8,589 nt of DNA from Paracoccaceae bacterium (GTDB lineage: Bacteria > Pseudomonadota > Alphaproteobacteria > Rhodobacterales > Rhodobacteraceae). The stretch is from positions 1 to 8,589 of the forward strand of contig JAESRD010000017.1 of NCBI GenBank assembly GCA_016764835.1, written 5' to 3'. Below, in pieces: positions 1 to 6,521 of this stretch. Below the pieces are notes generated by a model that saw nothing but the letters and a program-made list of their open reading frames with translations, had not been told where the DNA came from and ran no database searches. The position numbers and the translations under genes are program-made. Numbering within the stretch: position 1 is the stretch's first letter; each line of letters opens with the position of its first letter.

Positions 1-2
1 GA

Positions 3-449
3 TCATCCTCGCCGATGACCGATGGGGCGACTGCGGTGCTGGTGGCTTCTGCACCATTTTGTAACAGTCATAATCTTACGCCTCTTGCCCGCATTGTCAG
101 CTTTGCTGTGTCAGGGTGCGCGCCGGGGGTGATGGGGCTGGGGCCGATTGAGAGCAGTCGTAAAGCGCTTAAGCGGGCAGGGCTAACGATTAATGATATC
201 GATATTGTCGAGATGAACGAGGCTTTTGCAGCGCAAGCCGAGGCCTGTCGTCGCGCACTTGAGATCGACCCGGCCATGCTGAATATCGACGGCGGTGCGA
301 TTGCGCTTGGCCATCCGCTGGGGGCCACGGGTACAAGGCTGGTTGGCAAGGCGGCAATGCTGCTCAAGCGCGAGGCGAAGCAGCGCGCGCTGGTCACGCA
401 GTGCATTGGCGGTGGCATGGGGATCGCCATGGTCTTGGAAGCGGCATGA
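3..449 (+). CDS. Acetyl-CoA acyltransferase (thiolase), C-terminal part, 5' truncated by window edge
   Basis: Thiolase catalysing CoA-dependent cleavage of 3-ketoacyl-CoA, the last step of beta-oxidation, or the reverse condensation. The frame is open to the window edge and begins SSSPMTDGA, matching the conserved N-S-S-x-x-[ST]-D-G-A stretch in the middle of thiolases, so the ATG at 15 is internal and not the start. About 148 residues are visible of a family length near 390. Visible motifs: NEAFA (fragment residues 72-76); the second signature NIDGGAIALGHPLG with the catalytic His at fragment residue 104 (codon 312-314); and the C-terminal active-site motif CIGGGMG with its Cys at residue 134 (codon 402-404). 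All late catalytic residues are intact; the nucleophilic Cys of the N-terminal half lies outside the window. The stop overlaps the next start as ATGA, implying translational coupling. Chain-length specificity cannot be told from this part. Confidence 0.95.
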   Translation, partial: SSSPMTDGATAVLVASAPFCNSHNLTPLARIVSFAVSGCAPGVMGLGPIESSRKALKRAGLTINDIDIVEMNEAFAAQAEACRRALEIDPAMLNIDGGAIALGHPLGATGTRLVGKAAMLLKREAKQRALVTQCIGGGMGIAMVLEAA

Positions 450-2704
450 ATATCATTGGGGCCAAAGACAGTGGTATTTCCCGCGTTGCAGTCTGTGGCG
501 CCGGGCCAATGGGCAGCGGTATTGCGGCACTATTTGCCAATGCGGGTATTGCGGTGGATTTGCTCGATCTTGTGGGCGACAAAATACCCAACGCGCGGGC
601 GCTTGCAGGGGTTGAGTATCAGCGCAAAGCTGGTGGATTTATGGGGCCGATGGCGGAAAAACTGGTGACATGCGGCACTATTGAGGACGATCTGCAATGT
701 CTGGCAGAGGCTGACTGGATCGTTGAGGCAGTGAGTGAGAACCTTGACATAAAGCGCGATCTTTATGCGCGTATCGATGCGGTGCGCAAAGCGGGTTCAA
801 TCGTATCCTCCAACACTTCGACCATTTCGCTTGCCAAACTGGTACATGGAATGAGCGATGATTTTGCCCGCAATATCATTATTACCCATTTTTTCAATCC
901 ACCCCGGGCAATGCGGTTGGTGGAGATCGTAGCCACCGATAAGACCGATCCAGAAATTGTGCAGCGCGCGCAGAAAGCTTGCAGAGCGTTGCTGGGTAAA
1001 ACGGTTGTGAAATGTCGTGATACGCCGGGGTTTATTGCCAATCGTATTGGCTGTTTTTGGATGGCCGCCGCTGCACTTGAGGCAAAGCGGATGCGGCTGG
1101 ATGTGGAGCTGGCCGATGCGGTTCACGCCACATTGGGCATGCCGCGCACGGGTGTTTTCGGCTTGTTCGATCTTGTTGGTATTGATCTGGTGCCGCAGGT
1201 TTGGGGCAGCCTTGGTGCGGCCCTGCCGCTGGAAGATGCACTGCACAGCTATGATATTACCGCCGACCCACTATTTGCGCAGCTGATTGCCAAGGGCCGG
1301 TTCGGGCGCAAAACCGGCATGGGTTTTTACCGAGAAAACGAAGATGGTCGCCGTGAGGCGCTGGACCTCAGCACCGGTGAATATCGGGCATTGCGGCCCG
1401 TGACCGGCCTGCCTGCGGGGGGGCGAGATATTCAAACCCTGCTTGATGATGATAGTCTCGCCGGGGAATATGCCAATCGCATCGTCGCAATAACAGTTGG
1501 CTACAGCGCTTCACATTTGGCTGAATTGGGTGATGATGCTGCCGTGGTCGATACGGCTATTGAGCTCGGATATGCGTGGAAATATGGGCCATTTGCGCTG
1601 GCAGATCGCGTTGGTTTGGGCCGTATCGTGGATGAGCTGCGAAACATGGGGCAGGCTGTGCCCCCGGCGATGAAGCGGGCAGATTCAGATGGTGGGTTTT
1701 ATCGGGCAGGTGCCGCGCAAAGCACGCGCTCTACGGCCGGCCTGCCGGTTCATTTTGGCAATGAAGCCGCCACGCTACATGACCTCGGTGATGGGGTGGC
1801 TTGCCTTCGTATTCACACCAAAATGAACAGTTTCGCGCCCGAGGTGTTTGATATTTTGGAGCAAACCTTAGAGCAGGCAGGCCAAAAATTCTCAGCATTG
1901 GTTTTGGGAAATGACGATCCGCGCGCCTTTTCTGCTGGGGCTGATCTGTCGTATATTTTGCGAATGAGCGCGCAGGGCGAGGCAGCGCAACTTGATAGCT
2001 ATATTGCCCGCGGGCAGCGCCTGTTTTTGGCTCTGCGTTATGCCCAAATCCCGGTGGTTGCGGCGGCGCATGGCTTTGCTTTGGGCGGCGGTTGCGAGTT
2101 TATGCTGCATGCGCATGCCGTGGTCGCCCATTGTGAAATTAACGCGGGCCTCCCCGAAACCAAGGTTGGGTTGATCCCGGCTTGGGGCGGCTGCACCACC
2201 CTTTTGGCGCGTTCACTTGCGCAAGGTGGCGGCCCGGCGGCAGCGGCCCGCCGTGCCTTTGACCAGATATTTCCCGGTCAGGTTAATAAGTCTGCATTGG
2301 AAGCCCGCACCGCCGGATTGTTGCGCGCAAGCGACCAAATAGCGATGCACCGCGCTGACATTGTGCCCGCCGCCAAAGCCAAAGCGCTTGAGCTGCGCGG
2401 CGCTGGTCATGCCATTGTTGCACCCAAACTGCTGATGGTTGGCGGACCGAGCGGAAAATCTGGACTGCTGGCAGCGCTTTCAGCCGACCGAGCCGCCGGG
2501 CGGATTACCGCAACCGACTATGCCATTGGCGAGATTTTGGCAGAGTTGCTGACCGGCGGCCCGCAGGGCCAGATGAGCCAACCGCTGAGCGAGGAAGAGA
2601 TGATGGCCTTGGAGCGCGCGGCGCTCATGCAGCTGGTTGAGATGCCCGCCACGCGCGCGCGCATGGAACATATGTTGAAAACTGGCCGTGCATTGCGGAA
2701 CTAG
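446..2704 (+). CDS. Fused 3-hydroxyacyl-CoA dehydrogenase / enoyl-CoA hydratase (FadN/FadB-like)
   Basis: Bifunctional beta-oxidation enzyme of 752 residues, predicted cytoplasmic. It hydrates trans-2-enoyl-CoA and oxidises the 3-hydroxyacyl-CoA with NAD. The dehydrogenase half comes first: Rossmann loop GAGPMGSGIA (residues 18-27), SSNTSTIS (121-128), and the catalytic pair His148 (in THFFNPP) and Glu160, spaced 12 apart as in the family. DTPGFIANRI (192-201) opens the helical dimerisation domain, with a second partial copy of that domain to about residue 415. The crotonase half runs from about 435: oxyanion-hole segment FSAGADL (495-501), then HGFALGGGCE and GLPETKVGLIP, placing the two catalytic glutamates at 551 and 571, the usual 20 apart. 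Both activities should be intact. The dehydrogenase-then-hydratase order is that of Bacillus FadN, the reverse of E. coli FadB. The start at 446 is chosen over an in-frame ATG at 401 because it gives ATGA overlap with the thiolase stop and begins just before the Rossmann fold; GGAAG at 437-441 may be the ribosome binding site. Confidence 0.93.
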   Translation: MNIIGAKDSGISRVAVCGAGPMGSGIAALFANAGIAVDLLDLVGDKIPNARALAGVEYQRKAGGFMGPMAEKLVTCGTIEDDLQCLAEADWIVEAVSENLDIKRDLYARIDAVRKAGSIVSSNTSTISLAKLVHGMSDDFARNIIITHFFNPPRAMRLVEIVATDKTDPEIVQRAQKACRALLGKTVVKCRDTPGFIANRIGCFWMAAAALEAKRMRLDVELADAVHATLGMPRTGVFGLFDLVGIDLVPQVWGSLGAALPLEDALHSYDITADPLFAQLIAKGRFGRKTGMGFYRENEDGRREALDLSTGEYRALRPVTGLPAGGRDIQTLLDDDSLAGEYANRIVAITVGYSASHLAELGDDAAVVDTAIELGYAWKYGPFALADRVGLGRIVDELRNMGQAVPPAMKRADSDGGFYRAGAAQSTRSTAGLPVHFGNEAATLHDLGDGVACLRIHTKMNSFAPEVFDILEQTLEQAGQKFSALVLGNDDPRAFSAGADLSYILRMSAQGEAAQLDSYIARGQRLFLALRYAQIPVVAAAHGFALGGGCEFMLHAHAVVAHCEINAGLPETKVGLIPAWGGCTTLLARSLAQGGGPAAAARRAFDQIFPGQVNKSALEARTAGLLRASDQIAMHRADIVPAAKAKALELRGAGHAIVAPKLLMVGGPSGKSGLLAALSADRAAGRITATDYAIGEILAELLTGGPQGQMSQPLSEEEMMALERAALMQLVEMPATRARMEHMLKTGRALRN

Positions 2705-2717
2705 GGGGCCTGAGAAG

Positions 2718-4337
2718 ATGAAGGTTTATGAAGCGATTGCGCAAGCATTGAAAGACAATCAGGTTGCGCCGCTCTTTGGCTTAGTCGGCGACGCAAACGC
2801 CTATATTATTGATGTTTTTGCGCGGCAAGATGGGGGCCATTATGTGGCCGCTGCCAATGAAAATGGCGCCGTCTTGATGGCGATCGGCGCGGCGATGGTC
2901 ACAGGAAAAACCGGCTTTGCAACTGTGACCCATGGCCCCGCATTGACCAATTGCGTCACCGCTTTAGCCGAAGGGGTTCGCTCGTTCACACCTATGGTGC
3001 TTCTCTGTGGTGACACCCCAATTGCTGATCGTGAAAACCTGCAAAACATAGACCAGCGTGAGGTGGTACTGGCTGCGGGCGCTGGGTTTGAACAGTTGCG
3101 CACGGCTGAAACAGCTCTGGATGATTTTGCCCGCGCGGTGCGGCGCGCCGGGTCTGAACGACGGCCCATTGCCTTTAATATGCCCGCTGATATTTTGTGG
3201 TCTGAGGTCGACTACAAAGCTATATCTTGGGCAGTGCCTGAATTGCCACCCACACGGATTGTCGGAGAAATTCTGGATGACGCCATTGGCATCATCGCCG
3301 CGGCGCGTCGGCCTATTATCCTTGCTGGCCGCGGCGCGATTGATGCCGCCTCGCGCGCGGCGCTCTTGCGTCTTGCCCGCCGTATTGAAGCGCCGCTGGC
3401 CACAACGATGCGGGCCAAAAACTTGTTTCATGGCGAAGATCATGTGCTCGGTGTTTGTGGGACAATCAGCACACCGCAAGCGAGTGACGCAATTATGTCT
3501 GCCGATTGCATTATTGCTTTTGGGGCTGGGCTTAATTTTCATACAACGGCACAGGGGTCTTTCTTTAATGGCAAACGTGTCATCCAAATTATGGATCGCG
3601 CCGAGGATCTTGGCCGCGGTGCTGTCGCCGATATTTCAGTTCTCGGGCGGCACAAAGATGTTGCCGAGACGTTTCTTTACTGGCTGGATGAGGCCGAAAT
3701 TCCCGGCTCTGGGTTTACGCGCGACCTGCCCGCGCAGGGGCTTGATACGCCTGCCAAGGTAAAACCTGCGCAGACAAAACCGGGCGTTGTGGATTTTTTG
3801 CCGACCCTGTCTCGACTGGAAAAAATACTGCCGAAAGAGCGCATATTGGTCACTGATGCTGGCCGCTGGATGGTCAAAAGCTATGGAATACTTTCTGCGC
3901 CGACCCCGCGAGACCATGTGACCAGCGCCAGTTTTGGCTCCATTGGCTTGGGCATGGGCTCGGCCATTGGCGCCGCCGCGGCGCGGCCAGGCAGGCCGAC
4001 AATATTGTTTTGCGGAGATGGTGGATTCATGCTGGGAAATTTGACCGAATTCAATACCGCGGTGCGCGAAAAAATGGACATGATCGTGGTTGTTTTTGAT
4101 GATGGCAGCTATGGCGCTGAACATGTTCAACTGTGCGACAAACAGATTGAACCCGAGATAAGCCTGTTTGAATGGCCGGATTTTGTGCCGCTTGCAGTGG
4201 CGCTTGGTGGCGCGGGTTTTTGCGTAAAGTCACACGCTGATCTGGATGCTTTACCAGCAATTATAGACAAGCGCGCTCGGGACAAGCCGTTGTTGATCAA
4301 CGTGAAGCTCGATCCTGATCATGTTGCAATGTGGTGA
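2718..4337 (+). CDS. Thiamine diphosphate-dependent enzyme, acetolactate synthase/decarboxylase superfamily, substrate unknown
   Basis: A 539-residue ThDP enzyme of the acetolactate synthase, benzoylformate decarboxylase and 2-hydroxyacyl-CoA lyase superfamily. These enzymes cleave or form C-C bonds next to a carbonyl. The N-terminal PYR domain (about 1-165) has the cofactor-activating glutamate in NENGAVLMA (Glu48) and the THGPALTN loop (71-78). A central domain spans about 180-330. The C-terminal PP domain (about 355-535) has the ThDP/metal motif starting GDGGFM (433-438) and ending FDDGSYG (460-466). The usual NN or ND of that motif is DD here (461-462), with D462 in the metal-ligand position. 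The ATG at 2718 is chosen because it directly precedes the domain and follows the purine-rich AGGGGG at 2703-2708; an in-frame ATG at 2688 lies inside the upstream gene. It starts 13 bases after the dehydrogenase/hydratase stop, so it is almost surely co-transcribed. Candidate roles by context only: a 2-hydroxyacyl-CoA lyase, a cyclic 1,2-dione hydrolase, or a carboligase. The superfamily call is firm; the reaction is not known. Confidence 0.85.
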   Translation: MKVYEAIAQALKDNQVAPLFGLVGDANAYIIDVFARQDGGHYVAAANENGAVLMAIGAAMVTGKTGFATVTHGPALTNCVTALAEGVRSFTPMVLLCGDTPIADRENLQNIDQREVVLAAGAGFEQLRTAETALDDFARAVRRAGSERRPIAFNMPADILWSEVDYKAISWAVPELPPTRIVGEILDDAIGIIAAARRPIILAGRGAIDAASRAALLRLARRIEAPLATTMRAKNLFHGEDHVLGVCGTISTPQASDAIMSADCIIAFGAGLNFHTTAQGSFFNGKRVIQIMDRAEDLGRGAVADISVLGRHKDVAETFLYWLDEAEIPGSGFTRDLPAQGLDTPAKVKPAQTKPGVVDFLPTLSRLEKILPKERILVTDAGRWMVKSYGILSAPTPRDHVTSASFGSIGLGMGSAIGAAAARPGRPTILFCGDGGFMLGNLTEFNTAVREKMDMIVVVFDDGSYGAEHVQLCDKQIEPEISLFEWPDFVPLAVALGGAGFCVKSHADLDALPAIIDKRARDKPLLINVKLDPDHVAMW

Positions 4338-4369
4338 ATGAACAAGGCTAATTGGAAAGCTTTCTATTT

Positions 4370-4386
4370 GTCCCATATATTGGGAC
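4370..4386. promoter_or_regulatory. Perfect 17-base palindrome, candidate operator
   Basis: GTCCCATATATTGGGAC: six-base arms GTCCCA and TGGGAC around TATAT. The size and AT-rich centre suit a dimeric helix-turn-helix repressor or activator; IclR- or GntR-type regulators of catabolic genes bind sites of this general shape. No regulator gene lies in the window, so the binding protein is unknown. The palindrome is seen directly; the operator role is inference, strengthened by a related copy at 4555. Confidence 0.45.
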
Positions 4387-4466
4387 GTATAGGGGCAACT
4401 TAAATCGTGCCTGCAATGATTCGCAGCGCCACTAATTGCCGCAAACGACCCACTTTTCGGAAAGAG

Positions 4467-4525
4467 GCCTGTCACTATCTTCGAAAATGCAAATAAATGG
4501 CATAAAATTGGCCTGAGTGACAGGC
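4467..4525. repeat. Perfect 10-base inverted repeat with 39-base spacer
   Basis: Left arm GCCTGTCACT at 4467-4476 and right arm AGTGACAGGC at 4516-4525 are exact reverse complements. The right arm can also fold locally, GCCTG (4511-4515) pairing with CAGGC (4521-4525) around AGTGA, so two mutually exclusive RNA folds are possible if the region is transcribed. As DNA, the arms bracket the best promoter-like stretch and could be a split operator. There is no T-run after the right arm, so it is not a standard terminator. Confidence 0.6.
4498..4512 (+). promoter_or_regulatory. Candidate promoter for the TRAP operon (sigma-54-like, or overlapping sigma-70-like)
   Basis: TGGCATAAAATTGGC keeps the GG and GC doublets of the -24/-12 sigma-54 consensus (TGGCAC, five bases, TTGC) with exactly ten bases between them; it differs at the last base of the first block and the second T of the second. 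It would place the start of transcription near 4524, giving a leader of about 125 bases before dctP. The same stretch also offers a sigma-70 reading: TTCGAA at 4480-4485, 17 bases, TAAAAT at 4503-4508, the -35 being poor. No enhancer-binding regulator is visible. Either reading is a candidate only. Confidence 0.3.
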
Positions 4526-4554
4526 ATTCCCTTTCGATCATACGCTTGAATGTT

Positions 4555-4571
4555 GTCCCATATGGTAGGAG
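4555..4571. promoter_or_regulatory. Degenerate second copy of the 17-base palindrome
   Basis: GTCCCATATGGTAGGAG matches the palindrome at 4370-4386 in 13 of 17 positions, including the whole left arm and TATAT-side bases (first nine identical), while the right arm is decayed. Its position, 77 bases before the dctP start codon, would suit an operator in the leader or near the start of transcription. The second site begins 185 bases after the first, far enough for DNA looping. The role is inferred. Confidence 0.35.
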
Positions 4572-4620
4572 ATGGTAGCGTATTCGCAGTTGCACGACCT
4601 TGCGCCGTGACAACACAACG

Positions 4621-4633
4621 CCGGCAGCGCCGG
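4621..4633 (+). other. Small GC hairpin immediately before the dctP ribosome binding site
   Basis: CCGGC, AGC, GCCGG: a perfect five-base stem with a three-base loop, ending three bases before GGGAGGA (4637-4643), the strong ribosome binding site of dctP. It may keep the leader clear of longer structure or stabilise the 5' side of the message. The fold is seen in sequence; function is not known. Confidence 0.3.
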
Positions 4634-4647
4634 ATAGGGAGGAAGAT

Positions 4648-5871
4648 ATGAAACATTCCAGAACTTGGATGAGGCAGTCGGCATTTGTACTCTGCGCGGT
4701 CAGCGCAGCCGCCTTGGGCAATGCTGCATCGGCTCAGGATGCTTGGCTCGAAGGGCTTCAGGCACAGACTTTGAAATTGGCTGATTTTTCGGGTAATCAG
4801 GATGCAAACTTTGGCCAGGCTATGGTTGCTTGGGAAGAAGCGATCACTGAATTTACCGATGGTAAAATTACGTTTGAAAACTATTGGTCTTCCTCGCTAT
4901 TGGGCGCGCTTGATACCCTGTCTGGCGTGGGTGACGGCGTGGCAGATATCGGGCTGATTATCCCGTCCTACCACCCCAATGAGCTGCCTGTCGGGTCTTG
5001 GCTGTTCGGTCTTGGCGGCGCGCTTAGCGGCTCGACTGTGCATGATGTGGCGGCTGGTGGTGCGGCGGCACTTGAGGCTGTTTTGACCCTTGATCCGCTG
5101 ACCCAAGAATATGCCTCGCATAATGTGCGCGTGCTTCAGGCAACGGCGACACCTGCTTATAATCTACTGTGCAACACGCCGGTGTCATCGCTTGCCGATG
5201 CCCAAGGTTTGCGTGCCCGCGCTATTGGCGCAGTTTGGTCTGATACCGTCGAAGCACTCGGTATGACGCCGGTTAGCATCGCGTGGGGCGAGGCCTATGA
5301 AGGCCTGCAACGCGGCGTATTTGACTGCATGGTTATTAACCCAAATCAATATGTTAGCGGGCTGACGCTCAAAGACGTGGCCCCGGAATTTGTGCCTGTC
5401 ACAATGGCGCAGCTTCAGGCATCGACTTGGGTTATCAACATCGACGTTTGGGAAAGTTTCCCGGTTGAATTGCAGAACTTTATCACCCAAGAAAATATTC
5501 GTGCCGCCTATAATATCTGGAATGGCTATATGCAGATTGAAGCCGAAGCCGGTGATTTGATCGCTGCTGGTGATGTTTTGCACACCAATGATGTGTCTGA
5601 GCTGGAGCCTGTCGCACGTGCGCAGCGTGCAGCAGCCGTAGCCGCTTTGGCAGCCAATGCGCCTGCGAGCGTAACAGATGCACAAGCTGTCATTGACGGA
5701 TACCAAGAACGGATAGCCTACTGGACTGCCGCTTTGGAAGCCGATGGTTATGCAGTTTCTGAGCGCACACCTGAGGCCATTCTCGAAGCCTTTAGCGGGC
5801 TGCGCGATGTTGATCTCTCAATCTTCTTTGCGAAGTTTAACGACGAAGTAACATCGGCTCTTATGCAATAA
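4648..5871 (+). CDS. dctP: TRAP transporter substrate-binding protein (DctP family)
   Basis: Periplasmic solute receptor of a tripartite ATP-independent transporter, 407 residues. A Sec signal peptide is clear: MKHSRTWMRQ, a hydrophobic core (about 11-25), and an A-S-A cleavage site before Gln30. The mature protein shows the DctP pattern: a ligand-lobe segment near residues 85-125, then LADAQGLRARAIG (182-194), where Arg191 aligns with the conserved arginine that salt-bridges substrate carboxylates. EALGMTPVSIAWGEAYEGLQRGVFDC (202-227) and the strand around INPNQY (230-235) follow. At 407 residues it is longer than the usual 320-360; the excess lies mostly in the Ala-rich helical C-terminus. 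The start at 4648 is fixed by GGGAGGA at 4637-4643 and the signal peptide; an in-frame ATG at 4600 would put a hydrophilic stretch before it. It is first in a dctPQM operon. The cargo is unknown, probably an organic acid. Confidence 0.93.
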   Translation: MKHSRTWMRQSAFVLCAVSAAALGNAASAQDAWLEGLQAQTLKLADFSGNQDANFGQAMVAWEEAITEFTDGKITFENYWSSSLLGALDTLSGVGDGVADIGLIIPSYHPNELPVGSWLFGLGGALSGSTVHDVAAGGAAALEAVLTLDPLTQEYASHNVRVLQATATPAYNLLCNTPVSSLADAQGLRARAIGAVWSDTVEALGMTPVSIAWGEAYEGLQRGVFDCMVINPNQYVSGLTLKDVAPEFVPVTMAQLQASTWVINIDVWESFPVELQNFITQENIRAAYNIWNGYMQIEAEAGDLIAAGDVLHTNDVSELEPVARAQRAAAVAALAANAPASVTDAQAVIDGYQERIAYWTAALEADGYAVSERTPEAILEAFSGLRDVDLSIFFAKFNDEVTSALMQ

Positions 5872-5879
5872 TATAACGC

Positions 5880-5912
5880 CATCAGGCCGCGCAGTATTTG
5901 GGCGGCCTGATG
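5880..5912 (+). other. Stem-loop in the dctP-dctQ gap
   Basis: An 11-base perfect stem (5880-5890 with 5902-5912, arm ATCAGGCCGC) around an 11-base loop, starting eight bases after the dctP stop. It is followed by mixed sequence and not a T-run, so it is not a classic intrinsic terminator. In binding-protein transporter operons such structures often protect the upstream message from 3' decay or partly terminate, giving more binding protein than membrane subunits; that role is inferred here. Confidence 0.7.
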
Positions 5913-5949
5913 CAAACCTCGTCTTTGGCATATTAGGACTGTCTTTTCG

Positions 5950-6519
5950 ATGACCCAGAGCGAAAACATCCTTCCCACCGCGCCGTCGGAATCCGTGCCT
6001 CCGCTGGCCATTCGTATTATAGACCGCATGAGCATGGTCTTCACTTATGGCGCCACTATTGGGCTGGTTATGCTCGCGCTGACCATCTTTGTGGATGTCA
6101 TTGGCCGGGCATTCTTGAACGCGCCACTGCCCGGTACATTGGAGACAACCGCCTATTGGTGGATGCCAGTGCTCACCCTGCTGGCCTTTGCCGAAACTGA
6201 GCGTCGTCAAGAGCACATAAAAGTAACAATTTTGCTCGATGCGCTGCCCAGGCGCCTGCGTCAACTGGTCGAAGGGTCATTTGGTATTTTGGCCACCTGT
6301 CTGCTTTTTGCCATGGCCTATTACACGCTGATTGATGCGCTAGAGAGCACCCGCTACCGAACCGTGACAGCCTCCTCACCCCCGGTCGCAATCTGGCCGT
6401 TTAAATATGTCGCAGTTGCCGGGGTTTTGATGATTGCGCTGCAGGTTGCAGCAACCACCTACCGTCATTTTACCGGCGCCTATCCGCAGGCAAAAAATAC
6501 CGCGAATGAGGCAGACTGA
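5950..6519 (+). CDS. dctQ: TRAP transporter small membrane subunit (DctQ family)
   Basis: Inner-membrane subunit of 189 residues that pairs with DctM and docks the binding protein. Four hydrophobic segments are visible at roughly 30-54, 68-82, 107-127 and 149-170, the family's usual number. Family features include FVDVIGRAFLNAPLPGTLE (47-65), the WWMPVLTLLAF segment, and HIKVTILLDALPRRLRQLV (89-107) on the loop between the second and third helices. It starts 78 bases after dctP, beyond a stem-loop, with only a weak AGGA (5935-5938) as ribosome binding site. This would lower its translation compared with dctP. Its stop is two bases before the dctM start. DctQ proteins are poorly conserved; the call rests on topology, motifs and position and is secure. 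Confidence 0.9.
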   Translation: MTQSENILPTAPSESVPPLAIRIIDRMSMVFTYGATIGLVMLALTIFVDVIGRAFLNAPLPGTLETTAYWWMPVLTLLAFAETERRQEHIKVTILLDALPRRLRQLVEGSFGILATCLLFAMAYYTLIDALESTRYRTVTASSPPVAIWPFKYVAVAGVLMIALQVAATTYRHFTGAYPQAKNTANEAD

Positions 6520-6521
6520 AT

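Larger units (their letters stand above)
4338..4647. promoter_or_regulatory. Control region between the catabolic operon and the TRAP transporter
   Basis: 310 bases with no credible coding frame, richer in A and T than the flanking genes. In order it contains: a 10-base palindrome GAAAGCTTTC at 4355-4364; a 17-base palindrome at 4370-4386; the left arm of an inverted repeat at 4467-4476; a promoter-like stretch at 4480-4512; the right arm at 4516-4525; a degenerate copy of the 17-base palindrome at 4555-4571; a GC hairpin at 4621-4633; and the ribosome binding site of the next gene. No hairpin followed by a T-run was seen after the upstream stop, so read-through from the catabolic operon into the transporter genes is possible. 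The combination implies a separately regulated transporter promoter, but no transcription start is proven. Confidence 0.6.

Noticed and set aside
2964..3587. Open frame of 207 codons on the - strand inside the ThDP gene
   Set aside because: It lies wholly opposite a gene with clear family motifs, has no recognisable domain, and is rich in Arg, His and Cys as expected of a shadow frame.
4355..4364. Palindrome GAAAGCTTTC as a terminator of the catabolic operon
   Set aside because: There is no loop to form a stable hairpin and no proper T-run after it; kept only as a note in the control region.
4338..4647. Riboswitch in the dctP leader
   Set aside because: The inverted repeats do not match any riboswitch core that I recognise; alternative folds are reported as an observation only.
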